From Volvox africanus (Eukaryota; Chlorophyta; Chlorophyceae; Chlamydomonadales; Volvocaceae), in the NCBI GenBank assembly GCA_030268105.1, contig BSDZ01000022.1, forward strand, positions 1,963,001 through 2,027,000: a DNA stretch of 64,000 nt, given 5' to 3'. Shown here piece after piece: positions 23,838 through 34,916 of the stretch. Made by a program: the position numbers and the translations under genes. The notes beneath the pieces were generated by a model. The model saw only the letters and a program-made list of their open reading frames with translations, was not told the origin of the DNA and searched no databases. Every line of letters starts with the position of its first letter. Within the stretch, counting starts at the first letter, position 1.

Positions 23838-23952
23838 TGGAAAACTGGAAATGGTCTCTGTGTACGGAAATATGCCGGACTTCAATAAGTCCTGGCCGTA
23901 CATGCACATGCTGAGGGACTTCAGGCTGGAGAACCCCACTGACCTGACCTAG
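23838..23952 (+). CDS. Unassigned C-terminal-like coding block
   Basis: In one frame this stretch reads GGKLEMVSVYGNMPDFNKSW followed by PYMHMLRDFRLENPTDLT and a TAG stop. Its balanced amino-acid composition, unlike the low-complexity shadow frames around it, suggests real or formerly real coding sequence. A TGTAA lies 145 bases after the stop, a typical 3' UTR distance. No upstream exon could be joined to it. It could be the last exon of a small gene, a relic of a duplicated gene, or chance. The family is not recognised. Confidence 0.35.
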
Positions 23953-24096
23953 TGGAACTGCTTGCCACTACTAGCTATGAACTAGCTTAGCAAATTGTTC
24001 TTTTGTCTTTGGAAGAGCAACAGCTTTGGGGGGCTTCATATCACATTCGCATACGTAAATTCATAAGTTTTCCATGTTGCAAAAATGTCTCTTTTG

Positions 24097-24101
24097 TGTA
24101 A
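24097..24101 (+). terminator. TGTAA polyadenylation-type signal
   Basis: This lies 145 bases after the stop of the unassigned block at 23838-23952 and more than 1 kb after the pullulanase stop. It could serve either transcript. Confidence 0.35.
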
Positions 24102-25483
24102 TGTCCTGGGGTTGGGTCATCTTCCGATTGGGCCTTTCTTAGCCGGACACAACAGAGGTACGACATTTGTGAAATCTACCGGGCCTTTGGACCCGGTGCC
24201 CCAGCATTGGGAGGGGGGCATTGGGAGGGGGGCTAACATCTCAAAATCCCCTCAATACAATCGTTATACTCTATTAAATTAACCTGCAGATGTTATCCCA
24301 TTTCAAGGTTTTGAAATAATTGGTTATCATGGACCGTTATTTACCCACACACATCCCAGGATCGTATCATCCATCACACGTAACCATCCCAAGTCCAGAC
24401 CAATCTTCCTGATTTACTGCTTCTGGAGTCAACAATCTGTTTTTGGAAAAAAAAGTAACTGGTGTGTAACTGTATTACCAAGGAAAACACTGACTGGAAT
24501 GTACGCACCAAGTGTGTGCTTTACAATAACTGAATGACCAATTGACGTATTACTTGCTAATCAAATGGAAAAGTGGTGCTATAAATCCTCTACCCTGATG
24601 GAGTTTTTGAACCAATCTGTAGACTGCAGTACAAAGTACGGCAAATCACGATGAAAGAGCCAATGTGATTTAAAATGTGAGTACAGCTGTTGGACAATGA
24701 AGTGTTGATGGGATGAACTCTTTGACAAATGGATAAAACTGAGCACCATACACGCATGGACACGCATGGACATACTGCCCGCTATTTTACCGCTTAGCTG
24801 CTTCTACACGTCCCCGGCCCTGAATCGGCATAACCTGCACACCGCTTGGGATGGGGTCACGGGTTGGAGTGTGGGGCAGGGAGGGGGGAAAGCGGGATGC
24901 GACAAAAACAATAAGAAAGGCCAGTTTAGGCCGCATTGCGAGTCCTTCAATATGACACCGGTGCATGTATTGTGCTTGTGGGAAAACGTGGTCAGTTGCG
25001 GTCTGTTTGCAGTCCAACGATAATGAGAACAGTAATAAACTTAAAATGAGCTCTTGAAATCTATGACGAGGAAAGAGGCACCAGCGGTGACGCGAGTGCG
25101 GAATGGTTGCCGTTTGAGTACGGGCCAGCCAAGGCCGTGTCCATCCTTCCGTGAGGGCCACCTACTACCTACCACATGTGTGCGCATTACGGATTGTTGT
25201 GTTTGTTTGACGTGTTTTCATGGTATTATCGTGACCACGCGCAAAGGATGAAAAACGGTAATTTGTTCCTGTAGGTGAACCTTATATACATAGCGTGTAG
25301 ACTGGTATCTTTAGAACGGTTTCGGAGCGTTACAGTAATAACTAGCAGGAAGGTAGGACTTTCTCGTCTGGCGAGCTTCTACTGTTCGCAGAGCATCCTT
25401 CATGGTTTTCTTTAGACACTCTACTTATCGTTCACACAGGAAAGAAAAGTGGCCAAACGGTAGCGCCTGGTGCTGGTGCTGTC

Positions 25484-28400
25484 ATGGGGGCCAATGCCAG
25501 CAAGCTAGAGAAGGCTTTGGCTGAGGCTCCGGAAGATGAACGTTACTACGGGCTTGAAAATTTCGGGAACACCTGCTACTGCAATTCAGTGCTTCAAGCT
25601 CTTTACTTTTGCAAGCCATTTCGGGAACGATTACTGAAATACGCTGCTGCTCTTCCGCCCACCACGGAAGAGAATTTATTAAACTGCCTTGCGGAGCTCT
25701 TTAATCAGGTACGTAACGAGGTATCATCGTAGATGCAGACAATTTCCAGGCAAACATCATTCAGATATTGCCACGAAATATGGCATGGGATCGGTATGCG
25801 TTTTATACAGCCATGTTTCGAGAGGTTATGGTGTCAAGGCAAATGCTGTGAGTTTCGACTAAACGCATGGGTCGTTCACGGAGAATGGTGACTTGCTTTT
25901 GGTCAGTGGACATTTTGTCTCTACAATAAAAGCTATTTGACTCACGCAGATCAACTCAAGCAAGAAGAAGACGGGTGTGGTATCACCGAAGAAGTTTGTG
26001 AATCGCTTGCGTCGCGACAGCGAGCTTTTCCGCGGGCACATGCACCAGGTACTCTTGCTTAGAAGGGGTTTCCACGTCATATGAACCACCAGGGTTGATG
26101 GGAAGGACCCAAAACGGACACTTAGCCACGCAGACGACCCAACAGCTGCCTGGGTTGCCCTCGCTGCTGCTGCTGCCTCATTTGGCGGGAAAAGGAGAAG
26201 AGGGGGAGGAGGAGGAGGAGGGGGGGGAAGGCGAATAGACGAGACCTGACTCACTGCTATCGTGAGTGACACAGGAAAAAGAAGGGAGGGCAGAATATGT
26301 CGGATTACGATTATCCTGTCGTACAACGACTTCACCCCACAATCACTCCCTCTACTCCACATACTCCGTTTCTTCATCCCCCAGCTGGGTCCTTGCACGC
26401 GCACGTGGACCCCACCCCCTCGCATACCTACACACTGTTTAGTAGTCTGCATGATTTTCACAGAAGCACCTGCCACCCTCCCTTTTCCTTCAAATTAAAA
26501 CACAGCGAGTTTAGATAATTAGGTAACCGGATAAGAAAGAGAAAGACAGAGGGAGGAACCGCACTATAGATGGGGGCTACGACTTCCTAGGGTTCTCATC
26601 TCCCCTTCACCGTTATAAGACCCTAAAACCCCTTCCCCCACTTCTGTCCCTTCGATCAGGATGCCCACGAGTTCCTGAACTATCTCCTCAACCAGAGCTG
26701 CGAGCTGTTGGAGCAGGAGGCGAAGGCGAACAGCCAGCAGCTGCAACAGCAGCAGCAGGGTGGGGCGGGGAAGGGCGCGGCAGCTGGAGGGGGAGCGGGA
26801 GCGGGAGCGGGGCCAGCAGCGGGCGTAGCTGCAGTCAGCCCCACTCAGGCGCAGGGCTGTGTGCCGCAGCCTCCCATCACGACATGGGTGCATGAGATAT
26901 TCCAGGTGTGTGTGTGTGTGTTTTGGGTGGGGAAGGGGGGGAATGGTAGGGGGAGAAATAGGGCATGGAGGTAAAGAAAGGGGAGGAAAGTGGGGAGGAG
27001 CTGAGGAAATGAATATTTTGTGTGTATTTTAAAGAAAATGTTTTTACACCCCTCCCCCTCATAGCGCCCACCCCTCGCCCTCCACTCCTTCAGGGCAAGT
27101 TGGTGAACGAGACCAGGTGTCTGCACTGCGAAACCGTGACGTGCCGCGAGGAGGTCTTCATGGACCTCAGCTTGGAAATTGACCAAAACACATCGCTCAC
27201 GTCGTGCCTCAGAAACTTCAGGTGGGGTTGTAGGTTGAAGGTCGGAAATTGTGAGTTGGGTTGCTGGGGCCGCCGAGGAAAGAGGAGGAGAGGCGAAGGG
27301 CGGGGAGAAGGCCAGGCGAGGGGAAATGAGTAATTCATCGCCTTGGTCTCCCTGTCATGCTTTACAGCAGCGTGTACAGCGGTATCATGCCTCGTGTATT
27401 CGACTTCCCCCTCCACACCGCGCTTCTTCTCTATCTCTTCCCCCCTTCCATACCCCCTCCAAACATGCAAGAGCTGCCCTCGGGATCGGGGATTTCCCCG
27501 CTCCTGCCCCCGGATCCAGCTCGCTAACCCTCCCGCCGTCCTCATCTTACCCTCCCTCCCCTCCCCACCTGACGTCAGTTCCATGGAGATGTTGGATCGA
27601 GATGATAAGTTCTTTTGCGACCACTGCTGCTGCTTACAGGTTGGGGGAGAAGGGGGGGAAGGGGATCAGATATTACGAGACACATTTTCATAAAAGTACT
27701 ATGTTTTTTATTTATAGTTCTATTATTTATATTTATGGGAGAGGGGGAAATAGCGGGTTTTCGTCCTCCCCGCCTGCCTTAGGTTTCGTCCTCCCCTTCC
27801 TTATGTCTTGGACCAGGGCCTCTATCGCCATCATCCCATCGGGGTCTCCAGTCCTATATTTCTCATAGCATTGGATTATCACATTCACTCTCCTCTCCCC
27901 CCTCCCCTCTTCCCCCTCCCCGCTCCACGCCCGCATTTCCGCAGGAAGCCAAGAAGCGCATGCTGCTGCGCTCCGTCCCTCCCTGCCTCATCCTGCACTT
28001 GAAGCGTTTTAAGTACTTGGAGGCGCAGAGCAGGTGGGAGGGGGGAGGGGGAGCAGGAGGGGAGGGGGGAGGAAAGGGGGGGGAGTGGGTAAGACGAATA
28101 CACACATGGCGGGTTACTGTTATTGAGAGGCGCTGCTGAAAGGAGACCGGTTACTGACTGTGAGGGAGGGGGGAGAGAGCGAGGCAGACGAGAGAATCAG
28201 CGAGCTTAAGATGGAGAAGTCGTACATACACATAAAAGAGCCAGGACTACGAGCCCAATTTTCATATTGCCAGCGTAGGGGCTCTTGTGACCCATGGGTC
28301 TGCATTTCTGATCCCCTCCCCTCCCCTCCCTTCTTTCCCCCCTTCCCCCCGCATCCTAAACACATACACACACATCCTTCCGTACCCTTCCCCCTTATAT

Positions 28401-28999
28401 ACGTAGATTACGCAAGCTGATGTACAGGGTGGTGTTTCCAATGGAGCTGAAATTGGCAAACACGACGGGGGACGACCCGGCGGCGGGTGATACCCTGTAC
28501 AACCTCACGGCCGTTGTTGTACATGTGGGAAGCGGGCCACACCACGGTATGGAATTTTATAAGAGCTGAAGCCCGGCGGACGGGCGAGCGGGCGTGGGTG
28601 TGTGTATAGCGGGGGAAAACGGTGCTACTTGATATAATATACTATTTGTAATTATCATAAAATTGTGTAAAATAATAGTTTTTGTATCATTTAATGTGTC
28701 GTTTGTCGTTTGCTACACTCTTCAAAACACGTATACACTTACACATACACATACATATACACAGATACACAGATACACAGATACACATACACTTTCCCGT
28801 CTCTTTCCCCCGGTTCCCCCGACCAGGCCACTACGTCTCCCTGATCAAGAGCGGCCCCCAGTGGCTGTTCTTCGACGACGAGAACGTGGAGCTCATAACT
28901 GAGAGCCAGGTGCAGAGCACCTTCGGATCCACATCAGAGTACGGACAAAACAACATGGACCACGGGTACATCCTCTTCTACGAGCGGGCGGGGGCGTGA
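25484..28999 (+). CDS. USP12/USP46/UBP3-type ubiquitin-specific protease
   Basis: A deubiquitinating cysteine protease of the small USP12/USP46 (animal) and UBP3/UBP4 (plant) class. Exons 25484-25708, 25950-26048, 26660-26905, 27094-27221, 27579-27639, 27945-28033, 28407-28546 and 28827-28999 give 386 residues. The catalytic Cys box is [20 protein letters not shown], with Cys about position 31. Next come [11 protein letters not shown], then a Gln- and Gly/Ala-rich insert (about residues 120-160), then [20 protein letters not shown]. The four zinc-binding cysteines sit in RCLHCE and FFCDHCC. The catalytic His box is [10 protein letters not shown] (His about 331), followed by [10 protein letters not shown]. 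It ends in [12 protein letters not shown]. The N-terminus [12 protein letters not shown] matches the plant UBP3/4 start and carries a Gly2/Ser6 N-myristoylation pattern. USP12/46 relatives usually need WD40 cofactors, but none is seen here. All exon phases agree. Confidence 0.95.
28289..28300. repeat. GACCC-AT-GGGTC palindrome
   Basis: Family member in USP intron 6. Confidence 0.85.
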
Positions 29000-29361
29000 G
29001 GGGGGGTTTGGGGGTATGTGCGGGGGATTGGCGGGGTGGGATAGGGTATGTGAGGTGGTGCTCGTGGGCGCGGGTTGTGATAGGAGGGACTTGTTGGGAA
29101 TTGCTGAAGGGGCCTGACAGAGGGAGGGCTGTGGGAATGGGTTAGGGTTATACCCGGGAGTGGGACGTGCGGGGAAGCGTGTTGGGTACGGACGGCAGTC
29201 AGATGGCGGGACGGGGGGGGGCCAGGACCGAACGAGGAATGGAGTTTAGCTATCGGGGTCGCAGTCGTCGTGTCCTGGAGAGGGGGCCAAATAGTCCATC
29301 GGAAGGCGTAAACGGTGGTTGATGGGGAGATGTCACAGCGCTGATCTCACGCGAGCAAATT

Positions 29362-29410
29362 CACACACATACACACACACATACACACAGTGTGTATGTG
29401 TGTGTATGTG
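29362..29410. repeat. Near-perfect CA/TG inverted repeat in USP 3' UTR
   Basis: A CACATACACAC-type tract (29362-29389) is followed at once by its complementary TGTGTATGTG-type tract (29390-29410). In RNA the two would fold into a stem of about 20 base pairs with almost no loop. It lies between the stop codon and the TGTAA signal. Confidence 0.75.
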
Positions 29411-29531
29411 CGCCTTCACGCCCCTTTTCCCCATCGAGCGGGTGAGATGGGGTGCTTCGGCGGTTTTCCCCCTCCGAGCTTTCGTGTCAGCTGCCTTGGT
29501 CCCAAAAGTCCGGCCCCGGCTCGAATGTATA

Positions 29532-29536
29532 TGTAA
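29532..29536 (+). terminator. TGTAA polyadenylation signal of USP
   Basis: The TGTAA signal lies 533 bases after the USP stop codon on the sense strand. Confidence 0.6.
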
Positions 29537-30607
29537 TGTACACACGCACATCCACGTTCCATCTTCAGTTATACAGCTTCACAGGTTCTTTTAAAAGCTT
29601 GGGTTCATAAACTGGGATGTGCAAATGTAGTTTCGGTGTTACAGGGTTGGTTAGTTAGCTGGTTGGTCGGTTAGTATGTTAAATCTCTAGTACCAGATAG
29701 GAAAGAAGGCCCTCTAACCACTAACCATGGCGGACCCTCCTGCGTCTCCTTCCAGAGCGATGCCCCTAATGTAGTTTTGTAGGAGCACTTCATGCGTAGT
29801 GGGTTGTGGGCTGGGGTTGTGGAGTACGATGAATTCGCTGACACGAATATGGCGTACATATAATACATGTGTGTGCCTGTGTGATGAGTCCTTTCATGAT
29901 AACATTTAAAATGTACAAAAATACGGCAAATACCATTAGGTAAAAGAAAGGGAACGTCCTCACGTGCATGTCGGCAACGGGACTATTAAATATTTATTGC
30001 ACTTGTTTGTGTTTGACGTACAAGGTGAGATACCGTCCTCCAAAATGGCTCTGGCGCAGACACCTAACTAAAAACCAACTCTCCTCCAACGAACATAACC
30101 AATCTCGTATTCGACCCAGGGGAAGCCGAGTGAATTAGCAACAGGAGGACCCCCCACCCCCTTACCTCCCTTACCCATACCCATCCGTCCTCCCCACCCA
30201 CTCACACGCTTTATACAGCGCCTTCGACTCCTCCCCCTAATCAGCGGCTGCGATGTTAACAATACCTCCTCCCCCTCCCTCCTTATCCCTTCCTCCCTAT
30301 CCCTCCTCTCCCCCTCCCCTTCCCGCTGTCTCTTTCTTTGTCGGCATCACCTGCAGCAACCGGCTCCAGCAGTCAAATCCTATCTTACCCTACCCTCTGC
30401 TCCACTCTATTCGGCCTTTTCCCTTTACCTTTACCATTTCTTCCGCCTCTTCGTTTTGCTGATTCATGCAGCCGCAAGGAGATCCATGTCGTACATGGAT
30501 TATAAGCTCATCCGTAAACACATCCATATAACCATTACCTCTCATTCCGTACTCCGAAACCTAGCCGCGCGCTCGCTGTCTCTTTGCATATGTCTGTCTG
30601 TCTTTCT

Positions 30608-33455
30608 CTACCCCAGCAGCAGTCTTCGTGCCCTGCCGCTCACCAGCGGCCTCAACCCTTCCGTGAAGCTATCCAGCCAGTGGCTCCAATCCCACATCCC
30701 CGGCCGCCCCTCCTCGGGACCACGTAACCGAATTAACAGAAACTCAGCGCAGCACAGCTTGGCCTCAAAGTCGCCGTTAGGGTTATCCTCCCGAGACACG
30801 ATTGCGTAACCTAACCGCGCCAGGTGCAGAAACATAAGGCTCAACTCGCCGCCGTACACTCTTTGACGTCGAGCTATGACTGCCGCCGCGGCGTTTGCCT
30901 TGTCGCGCTCCGTAATTCTTTTGCCGTACATCCACCACGCGAGAGTGCTGTATCGCGGCCGTGGCGGCGGCGCCGGCGGCGTCATCGTGAACTCCTCTAC
31001 CCAGTTGTGAATTTCAATTGCAAGGAATGCGGGTAGACCTGGAGTGTTGGGGCCCCATTCTGAAAGAAGCTGCCATTCAAAGCCTTCCACATCAATCTTA
31101 AGTACGAAAACCTCCGGACCTATGTCATGGCGCCGGGTGCGTCCGCCACCGCCACCGCCACCGCCACCGTACAAAGCTCGATTCCGATGTAACCGCCGAG
31201 CTCCTGACGATATCGAGTTAGCGGCCGTCGGCCCCGTCACCCCTTCGGCTGATGTCGTACTTGACTGATGATGCGGATGATGCTGCAGCGACGCCGACTC
31301 GATACCACTGCCGCCAAATGACGTACTGTCGTACATACTGCTCCGTAGTGTGCGGCCGCCGCCCCAACCGCCCTGTCGTACGGTGGCTCCATCTTGCGAA
31401 AGTACGACTTGTTGAATTATACCCTCCCAGGTCAGCACCTGATTTACGAGATCGGATTGAGCGGCATCGTGGGTTGGTTTCAATCTTAGAGTTTGCGGGA
31501 GCAAATCCATTATGGATTATGGAATAAAAAACAAAACTGTAATGAATATTAGATTCCAGCTCATCTGACCTGATCTGACCTGACCTGACCTGACCTGACC
31601 TGACCTGACCTAATCTAATCCGATCTTACATACAAGTAAAATTAGAGGAGCTCCGAAACTAACCATGCAAGTTACGCAGAAGAATGCAGTCTTCCTCCCC
31701 CACCACCCATCTACAAACGTTGACAAACTTTGGAACAAACCCATCCCAGGATAGCCCCTCTCTTCGCGTGTACGAGCACAGCACAATGGCCTTCTATACG
31801 GCGTACACTGCCGTACTCATTCGCCGTGTCATCACCTGTGAAGGATTCTTGTTCGCCATCTTCCGGCCGCCAACGCAATAGGGGTGGAAGGTGTGGCGTG
31901 TGGGGTCGATGGAGTCGAAGTGGGTCGCGTTGCCCAACATCCCAGTCGTACAGTCAAACGTGTGGATCGTACACTGTACAGCAATACAGTAATGGAAGTA
32001 CGAAAATCACTGAAGAAATTTGGAAAGCATCTGCTGGCCCAGGATAGTTAACCGGGGGGGGGGAGGGGAGGGGAGAGAGGGGGGGAGAAGATCCCCGTGC
32101 ATTAACAGAAAACGGAGTAGGTTTGCGCGCAATAAAGAACTAAGTTGATAAACTCAATGGTTCATAAACTTCAGGATGTGAGGTGGGTAAACGTCCGGAT
32201 AAAAACCGACTGGGGAGGGATAACAAATCAGAACGGGAGAGCTTTCTTCTAAGGATTACCATAGCGCCCGTACGGCACTTTCCAGCGAACCATGCAGCCG
32301 ATCCCCGGGTCTTCGCCCCAGCCCTCTTGCCGCAATGCCGTGGGGTGTGTGTCTGTGTGTCTGTGAAAGTGAGACAGCTTCAAAGCTTAGCCGGTCAAAG
32401 TGGTGGAAAAAACGACAAATCAAATAGCGGACTTAGTTTATAATTCATTTAATCTTGGAACACTTTATACTATAGTATACCTAAGTAGCTTAGATATACT
32501 TTGGATCTGTGTGTGTGTGCTTGTTAGGGTTTGGTGTGTGTAAGGGGGTGGCGCCCTGCCGCGGATGTCATGCACCCTACCGGCGTCATGTCCAAGGCCG
32601 CTCTTTCAAATTCAAATTGGTCGTTGGATCCGAAGGATAGCACCGCGCATCCTGGACGAGCTGTCCGTGGAAAGGGGACGCACATCCACTTAGCACCGTC
32701 CACCCAGCCGCTGCGATTGGGTTTGGAGGAGCGAGAAAGATAGAAACAAAATAAATTTCAACGAAGATTTCGAAACAGCTAATGGGACAGAATGAATATA
32801 TTTATGGAAAGTGTGCATATTTGGGTATTTGCATATTGGTGAATATGTATGCCTCTGAGAATATTAAGAATAATATCATAATTAAGCTCAGTTCCTTAAG
32901 GTCAGATAAATACCCGAGCGTGCGGGGTTTGTGTGGATTTGTGTTGTTCCAGGTGGGGCCGGAGGAGGGCGGGAAAAGAGGGGAGTGGAATTTATCAGAA
33001 ATAAGGCCCTCAAAAATACATTCATTTATTCCAAGCATTTGGGAACCCCTCCGCAACGGGGTGTGCTGGATCAGGATGGAGTGATGATGATGTTGTTGAT
33101 GATGATGATGTTGATGATGGTTGTAGTAGTTAAGAGCCGCAAAGGCCTCTCGAGCTGCTGACCGGGTGCTTCTGCACCTTGATATTGTGCTGGTGTGTGG
33201 GCCGTACATGTACGACGCCGACTACAATAATGATGATGATGATGATAAAAATGATGATGATAACAATGAAATTGCAGCATTCTGGTGGCGGACACTCACG
33301 AAGGGTGTTCAGTTGGTCCCGAGGGATCTAGGCGCATAAGCTTCGACGGCGGCGGACACGTCACTACAGGGTCGTACAAATCGAACGGCACTTGACCGAG
33401 CACGTGGCTGGAGTGCAGCTTGTCCAGCGTATTGAGCAGCAGCCGGGATTCCCAC
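30608..33455 (-). CDS. METTL24-like (Methyltransf_22/FkbM-type) protein, 5' end unresolved
   Basis: Exons on the minus strand are 33455-33300, 32710-32581, 31973-31836 and 31438-30608. Conserved blocks in order: PFDLYDPVVTCPPPSKLMRL, then GWVDGAKWMCVPFP, CAVLSFGSNDQFEFERA, CTIHTFDC, VLTWEGIIQQVV, the SAM-fold motif VFVLKIDVEGFEWQLLSEWG, LAIEIHNW and LGYAIVSREDNPNGD near the end. This order matches the Methyltransf_22 family (METTL24 relatives), putative SAM-dependent methyltransferases of unknown substrate. Between WEGIIQQ and the LKIDVEG motif there is a low-complexity insert with a Gly run. The first visible exon starts mid-codon, so at least one upstream exon, probably with a signal anchor, is missing; it should lie between 33456 and about 34700. 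The stop is TAG at 30608-30610. The family assignment is good; enzymatic activity is untested. Confidence 0.82.
31566..31611. repeat. TGACC pentanucleotide tandem repeat
   Basis: About nine near-perfect TGACC units in the intron just upstream of the last methyltransferase exon. A short run of the complementary unit (GGTCA) appears again at 51843-51857 in DLD intron 1. Confidence 0.85.
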
Positions 33456-34916
33456 CTGTGTTGTGTTGTGAAACAGAAATAACCAAATCGTGAAGGAGGA
33501 GATCAAACAGGTCATTAAGGTATGTAGGTGATTGGGAGATGATGATTTGGTTTCTTTTTCGATAAAGCGAAAAACTGCCATTTATGCCACAAGTCCGAGC
33601 TTTACATTTTTCCCTCGTGCCTCGCATATGGCACAGCAACTCTATCTACGTGCGTGTACAGGAAAATGAATTATGCACGGCTGGAGGATAGAGGCAGGTG
33701 AAATGGTATGAGCTAGTTGGATCCTGTTCTATTCTTAATCCGTCTAGACATCATAATGGTGAGGGTGAGAGGGCTGATGCGGGCGGCACCGGCAACAAGG
33801 CCAAGAAGAATGTCCAATTACGTGCACTTTGGGTAAAGAGCACGGTGTCGGCAAGTGCTCCTCGCCTTGCACAAACCTGGAGAGATTTTGCCGAGCTTCG
33901 CGCATCCAATCGGAGCCTGCATCATCGCGTTGTGCTGAACTCCGACGAAGTACGCCCGGCCACCCTTGTGTCGGAACAGCAACTTGGATAAGTAGGTTAA
34001 CGAACGCAAATGTAATAAAATTGATCGAGAAAATCTTCATATTGACAAATGCAAAGGCGATGTAACAAAACAATACATTGAAGGTTCCGGCGCGCAAGTT
34101 GTTTACGACGAACTCAGTTATTCACAGGACGCACTAAAGATTTACTCATGCTCGTCATGTTGATAAGTTATAAATTGCATTATAAAACCAGACGCTGATT
34201 CACCGTACGCACGAGGGAAATGCCTCCATGCATGGATCACTGATCGTGTCGTGCATGCAGCTGTCGTATAAACGTACGTAGTCTTCATGGGCAACGAATG
34301 TTAAGCATTGGCCCCGCAAGAACTTCATGGATGCCTTAATAAGCATCAGCGTAAAGTTACTCTACCTGTTGCTGTGATGAGTGGCCCAAAAGCTTGCAGC
34401 GTACAGTACACAGGGAGGCCCCTGTGTCCCGAGGCCCCTGTGACGTCGGGTAGTCCAGATTGCGTTTTCCCAGACGGGCTCGTCTGCAGTCTGAGTAGAG
34501 CATATTCAGAGGACTTTGGGAGGAAACAAGGAAAAACCGGGGCTTCGTGGTGTCCAGTACGAATGAGGAGCGGGAGGGAGCGGGAAAGAGAATTGCGGAC
34601 CCCAAGCATATGATGATGAAGGCTCTGTTCCATCAGAAGATAGCTTTTATCCGCTTTCGGTCACACTTAATGGTCTTTACAGCGTTACAGCGAGGAGCTC
34701 AACCTGTCGTGCATTATTCATCCTTATGCCGGCTGTGTTGCGCGCAAGGCTCTTATCCAACGAATACCTACCTTACTCATTGCTAAAGGGTTATGATGCT
34801 AATTTAATCCTTATTAAATACTAGGCAAATACACCCTTTAAACTTTTTGTTGCGGGATTCTCGGACTCGTTTTTGGGGGAGCCCAATCGTCTAGGGTGCT
34901 TTAGGGTATTTCAAAA
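33456..34916. other. Region upstream of methyltransferase and CSN4
   Basis: A divergent region that must hold the missing 5' exon(s) of the methyltransferase and the CSN4 promoter. Open frames with balanced composition exist around 33750-34010 on both strands: for example GGRAYFVGVQHNAMMQAPIG on the minus strand, and NVQLRALWVKSTVSASAPRL on the plus strand. None could be spliced in frame to the methyltransferase or matched to a family. No function is proposed. Confidence 0.4.

Larger units (their letters stand above)
23030..25483. other. Intergenic region between pullulanase and USP
   Basis: About 2.45 kb with no recognised gene. It contains the second copy of the dispersed repeat (23594-23692), an unassigned short open reading block (23838-23952), and AT-rich sequence. 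The pullulanase 3' UTR and the USP promoter must lie here. No TGTAA closely follows the pullulanase stop; the first clear one is at 24097. Confidence 0.6.
29000..30607. other. Convergent 3' region between USP and methyltransferase
   Basis: This holds the two converging 3' UTRs and no recognised exon. A CA/TG hairpin lies at 29362-29410. The USP polyadenylation signal is at 29532-29536. The reverse-strand TGTAA (TTACA at 29639-29643) could serve the methyltransferase; if so the two transcripts would almost meet. Confidence 0.55.
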
